The translations under genes were made by a program, and so were the position numbers. Positions 60,781 through 64,000 of a stretch of DNA of 64,000 nucleotides are shown here, in pieces. The notes beneath the pieces are model-generated. The model was not told the DNA's origin. It worked only from the letters and a program-made list of their open reading frames with translations, and made no database searches. This DNA comes from Agelas oroides (Eukaryota; Porifera; Demospongiae; Agelasida; Agelasidae), in assembly GCA_949130485.1 (NCBI GenBank), contig OX422186.1:4435792-4499791 (forward strand). The letters run 5' to 3'. How positions within the stretch are numbered: the stretch's first letter is position 1; every line of letters begins with the position of its first letter.

Positions 60781-63700
60781 GAGCTTCACAAGACCTCTAC
60801 AGTGGGTGAAATGGCTATGTCTTCAATTAATCAGCCTTGTACGCGTTACTCAGGCACTCCACAGTCGTAAAAACTGCTTTGTCAATCTTTCCTGCAATTA
60901 AACTGGTTTGCACGAGCTTCACAAGTCCTGTATAGTAGTTGAAATGGGTTTGTCCGACTTCCCCGCAACTTAAACCGGCTTGCACGCGGTACTCAGCCAC
61001 TCCACAGTCATGAAAACTGATTTCGCGATCTTTCCTGACTCTTAAACAGGCTTGCACGAGATCACAGGAGCTCCAGAGTGGTTAAAATGGCTTTGTCGGA
61101 CCATCCTGACACTTAAACAGGTCTGCACGAGTTACTCAGCACCTTCGGAGTGTTGAAAACTGCTTTCTCGATCTTTCCTGACACTGAAATGTGCTCACAC
61201 GAGCTTAACAAGGACTCTACAGTGGTTGAAATGGTTTTGTCTGACAATCCAAGCACTTAAACAGCCTTGTACGCATTACTCAGCCACTCCACAGTCATTA
61301 AAACTGTTTTGTCAATCCTTCCTCGCACTTAAACAGGCTTGTACGAACTACATAAGACTTCCAGAGTTGTGAAAACTGCTTTCTCAGTCATTCCTGGCAC
61401 TTAAACAGACCTCCACGTGCTTCACAGGACCTCCACTCTGGTGAACATGGCTTTGTTGGACCTTCCCCGCACATAAACAGGCCTGTAGGAGTTACTCAGC
61501 ACCTCCAGAGTATTGAAAACTGCATTCTCGATCTTTCCTGACACTGAAATGTGCTTGCACGAGCTTCACAAGACCTCTACAGGTGTGGAAATGGCATTGT
61601 CGGATCTTCCCGGCCCTTAAACAGGCTTGCACGAGTTACTCAGCACAGCCACAGTGATGAAAACCGCTTTCTCGATCTTTCCTGGCACTTAAACAGGCCT
61701 GCACGAGCTACACACGACTTCCAGAGTGGTGAAAACTGCATTCTCCGTCTTTCGTGGGCCTTAAACAGGCCTGCAGGTGCTACACAGGACCTCCACTGTG
61801 GTGAAAATGGTTTAGTCGGACCGTCCCTGCACTTAAATAGGCCAGTACGAGTTACTCAGCACCTCCACTGCGTCCAAAACTGCTTTCTTGATCTTTGCTT
61901 GCTCTGAAATGTGTTTGCACGAGATTTACAAGGCCTCTACAGGGGTTGAAATGGCTTTGTCTGACCATCCATGCACTTAAAAAGCCTTGTACGCGTTACT
62001 CAGCCACTCCACAGTCATGAAAACTGCTTTGTCGATCCTTCCTCGCACTTAAACAGGCTTGCACGAACTACGTAAGACTTCCAGAGGTGTTAAAACTGCT
62101 TTCTCAGTCATACCTGGCACTTAAACAGACCTCCACGTGCTTCACAGGACCTCTACTCTGGTGAACATGGCTTTGTTGGACCTTCCCCGCACTTAAACAG
62201 GCCTGTAGGAGTTACTCAGCACCTCCAGAGTATTGAAAACTGCTTTCTCGATCTTTCCTGGCACTGAAATGTGCTTGCACGAGCTTAACAAGACCTCTAC
62301 AGTGGTTGAAATGGCTTTCTCTGACCATCCAGGCACTTTAACAGCCTTGTGCGCGTTACTCAGCCACTCCGCAGTCATGAAAACTGCTTTGTCGATCCTT
62401 CCTCGCACTTAAACAGGCTTGCACGAACTACATAAGACTTCCAGAGGTGTTAAAACTGCTTTCTCAGTCATTCCTCGTACTTAAACAGGCTTGCACGAAC
62501 TACATAAGACTTCAAGAGGTGTTAAAACTGCTTTCTCAGTCATTCCTGGCACTTAAACAGATCTCCACGTGCTTCACAGGACCTCTACTCTGGTGAACAT
62601 GGCTTTGTTTGACCTTCCCCGCACTTAAACAGGCCTGTAGGAGTTACTCAGCACCTCCAGAGTATTGAAAACTGCTTTCTCGATCTTTCCTGACACTGAA
62701 ATGTGCTTGCACGAGCTTAACAAGACCTCTACAGTGGTTGAAATGGCTTTCTCTGACCATCCAGGCACTTTAACAGCCTTGTGCGCGTTACTCAGCCACT
62801 CCGCAGTCATGAAAACTGCTTTGTCGATCCTTCCTCGCACTTAAACAGGTTTGCACGAACTACATAAGACTTCCAGAGGTGTTAAAACTGCTTTCTCAGT
62901 CATTCCTCGTACTTAAACAGGCTTGCAAGAACTACATAAGACTTCAAGAGGTGTTAAAACTGCTTTCTCAGTCATTCCTGGCACTTAAACAGATCTCCAC
63001 GCGCTTCACAGGACCTCTACTCTGGTGAACATGGCTTTGTTTGACCTTCCCCGCACTTAAACAGGCCTGTAGGAGTTACTCAGCACCTCCAGAGTATTGA
63101 AAACTGCTTTCTCGATCTTTCCTGACACTGAAATGTGCTTGCACGAGCTTAACAAGACCTCTACAGTGGTTGAAATGGCTTTCTCTGACCATCCAGGCAC
63201 TTTAACAGCCTTGTGCGCGTTACTCAGCCACTCCGCAGTCATGAAAACTGCTTTGTCGATCCTTCCTCGCACTTAAACAGGCTTGCACGAACTACATAAG
63301 ACTTCCAGAGGTGTTAAAACTGCTTTCTCAGTCATTCCTCGTACTTAAACAGGCTTGCACGAACTACATAAGACTTCAAGAGGTGTTAAAACTGCTTTCT
63401 CAGTCATTCCTGGCACTTAAACAGATCTCCACGTGCTTCACAGGACCTCTACTCTGGTGAACATGGCTTTGTTTGACCTTCCCCGCACTTAAACAGGCCT
63501 GTAGGAGTTACTCAGCACCTCCAGAGTATTGAAAACTGCTTTCTCGATCTTTCCTGACCCTGAAATGTGCTTGCACGAGCTTCACAAGATCTCTACAGGT
63601 GTGGAAATGGCATTGTCGGACATTCCCGGCACTTAAACAGGCTTGCACGCGGTACTCAGCCACTCCACAGTCATGAAAAACGCTTTCGCGATCATTCCTG

Positions 63701-64000
63701 ACCCTTGAACAGGCTTGCACGAGATTCACAGGAGCTCCAGAGTGGTTAAAATGGCTATGTCGGACCTTCTTGACACTTAAACAGGTCTGCACGAGTTACT
63801 CAGCACCTCCAGAGTGTTGAAAACTGCTTTCTCGATCTTTCCTGACACTGAAATGTGCTTCCACGAGCTTAACAAGACCTCTACAGTGGTTGACATGGCT
63901 TAGTCTGACCTTCCCGGCTCTTAAACAGGCCTGCACGAGCCTCACAAGACTTCCAGAGTGGTGAAAACTGCATTCTCCGTCTTCCGTGGCCCTTAAACAC
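60781..64000 (-). repeat. 72-bp satellite, minus orientation, block 10
   Basis: Satellite resumes with the duplicated GAGCTTCAC and runs off the right edge in mid-monomer. It contains the 432-bp triplicate described separately. The final part (63,640-64,000) matches the 52,480-52,960 type (GAACAGGCTTGCACGAG, GACATGGCTTAGTCTGACC). Confidence 0.95.
62193..63580 (-). repeat. 432-bp higher-order repeat, three tandem units
   Basis: Landmarks at 62,193, 62,625 and 63,057 are spaced exactly 432 bp, six monomers. Units are nearly identical, with only occasional substitutions (CACGTGCTTCAC against CACGCGCTTCAC near 62,999; GCTTGCACG against GTTTGCACG near 62,850). Each unit contains a variant with CTTTAACAGCCTTGTGCGCG found only here in the right arm. 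A partial fourth unit continues to about 63,580, where TCACAAGATCTC replaces TTAACAAGACCTC. Confidence 0.88.

Noticed and set aside
14430..64000. CENP-B box in the satellite
   Set aside because: CTTCGTTGGACCTTCCCCGC looks similar at first, but the required CGGG core after the conserved A is absent, so I do not claim one.

Overview
The window looks like a piece of a metazoan genome, probably an early-branching marine invertebrate. A sponge is my best guess, held loosely. The evidence is long tandem satellite DNA, a non-LTR retrotransposon with an endonuclease and reverse transcriptase ORF, several cut-and-paste DNA elements, and a probable spliceosomal first exon with a GTGAGT donor. I see no bacterial operons, rRNA, tRNA or CRISPR array. 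No intact host gene can be supported.

Roughly 80% of the window (about 51 kb, so on the order of 700 monomers by simple division) is one satellite family. Its monomer is about 72 bp. On the left (1-11,878) the monomers run on the plus strand. From 14,430 to the right edge they run on the minus strand. The array leaves the window at both ends. Monomers fall into at least two broad classes and are arranged in higher-order repeats: a 432-bp unit present three times (about 62.2-63.5 kb), a 1,845-bp unit in triplicate (28.1-33.0 kb), and a block duplicated with a 2,588-bp offset in the left arm. Because 72 is 24 codons, several frames on both strands stay open for one to five monomers. This produces many short 24-residue-periodic ORFs that I treat as satellite, not genes.

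Between the two opposed arms lies a 2.55-kb non-satellite spacer (11,879-14,429). It holds a cluster of short CATACC/GGTATG hairpins, a degenerate tandem repeat, simple repeats and a 186-bp tandem duplication. The right arm is interrupted by (a) five copies of a ~694-bp terminal-inverted-repeat element at 20.2, 25.7, 28.8, 30.6 and 32.5 kb, all at the same monomer position and with the same 4-bp flanks, so it inserted once and was then amplified with the satellite; (b) a 1.6-kb compound insert inside the fifth copy (32,991-34,589), with a 642-bp foldback palindrome, small hairpins and a candidate first exon; (c) a 5'-truncated LINE at 35,558-38,914 with one in-frame stop in its endonuclease region; (d) two related TTAA-flanked elements in opposite orientations at 46.8-47.3 and 50.9-51.7 kb; and (e) a 630-bp element at 60,151-60,780 with ~70-bp terminal inverted repeats, a 9-bp target duplication and a ZAD-like zinc-binding ORF fragment.

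The genes do not work together as a pathway. The window records a satellite array (perhaps centromeric, pericentromeric or subtelomeric, which the sequence cannot settle) growing by unequal exchange and carrying transposons along with it.
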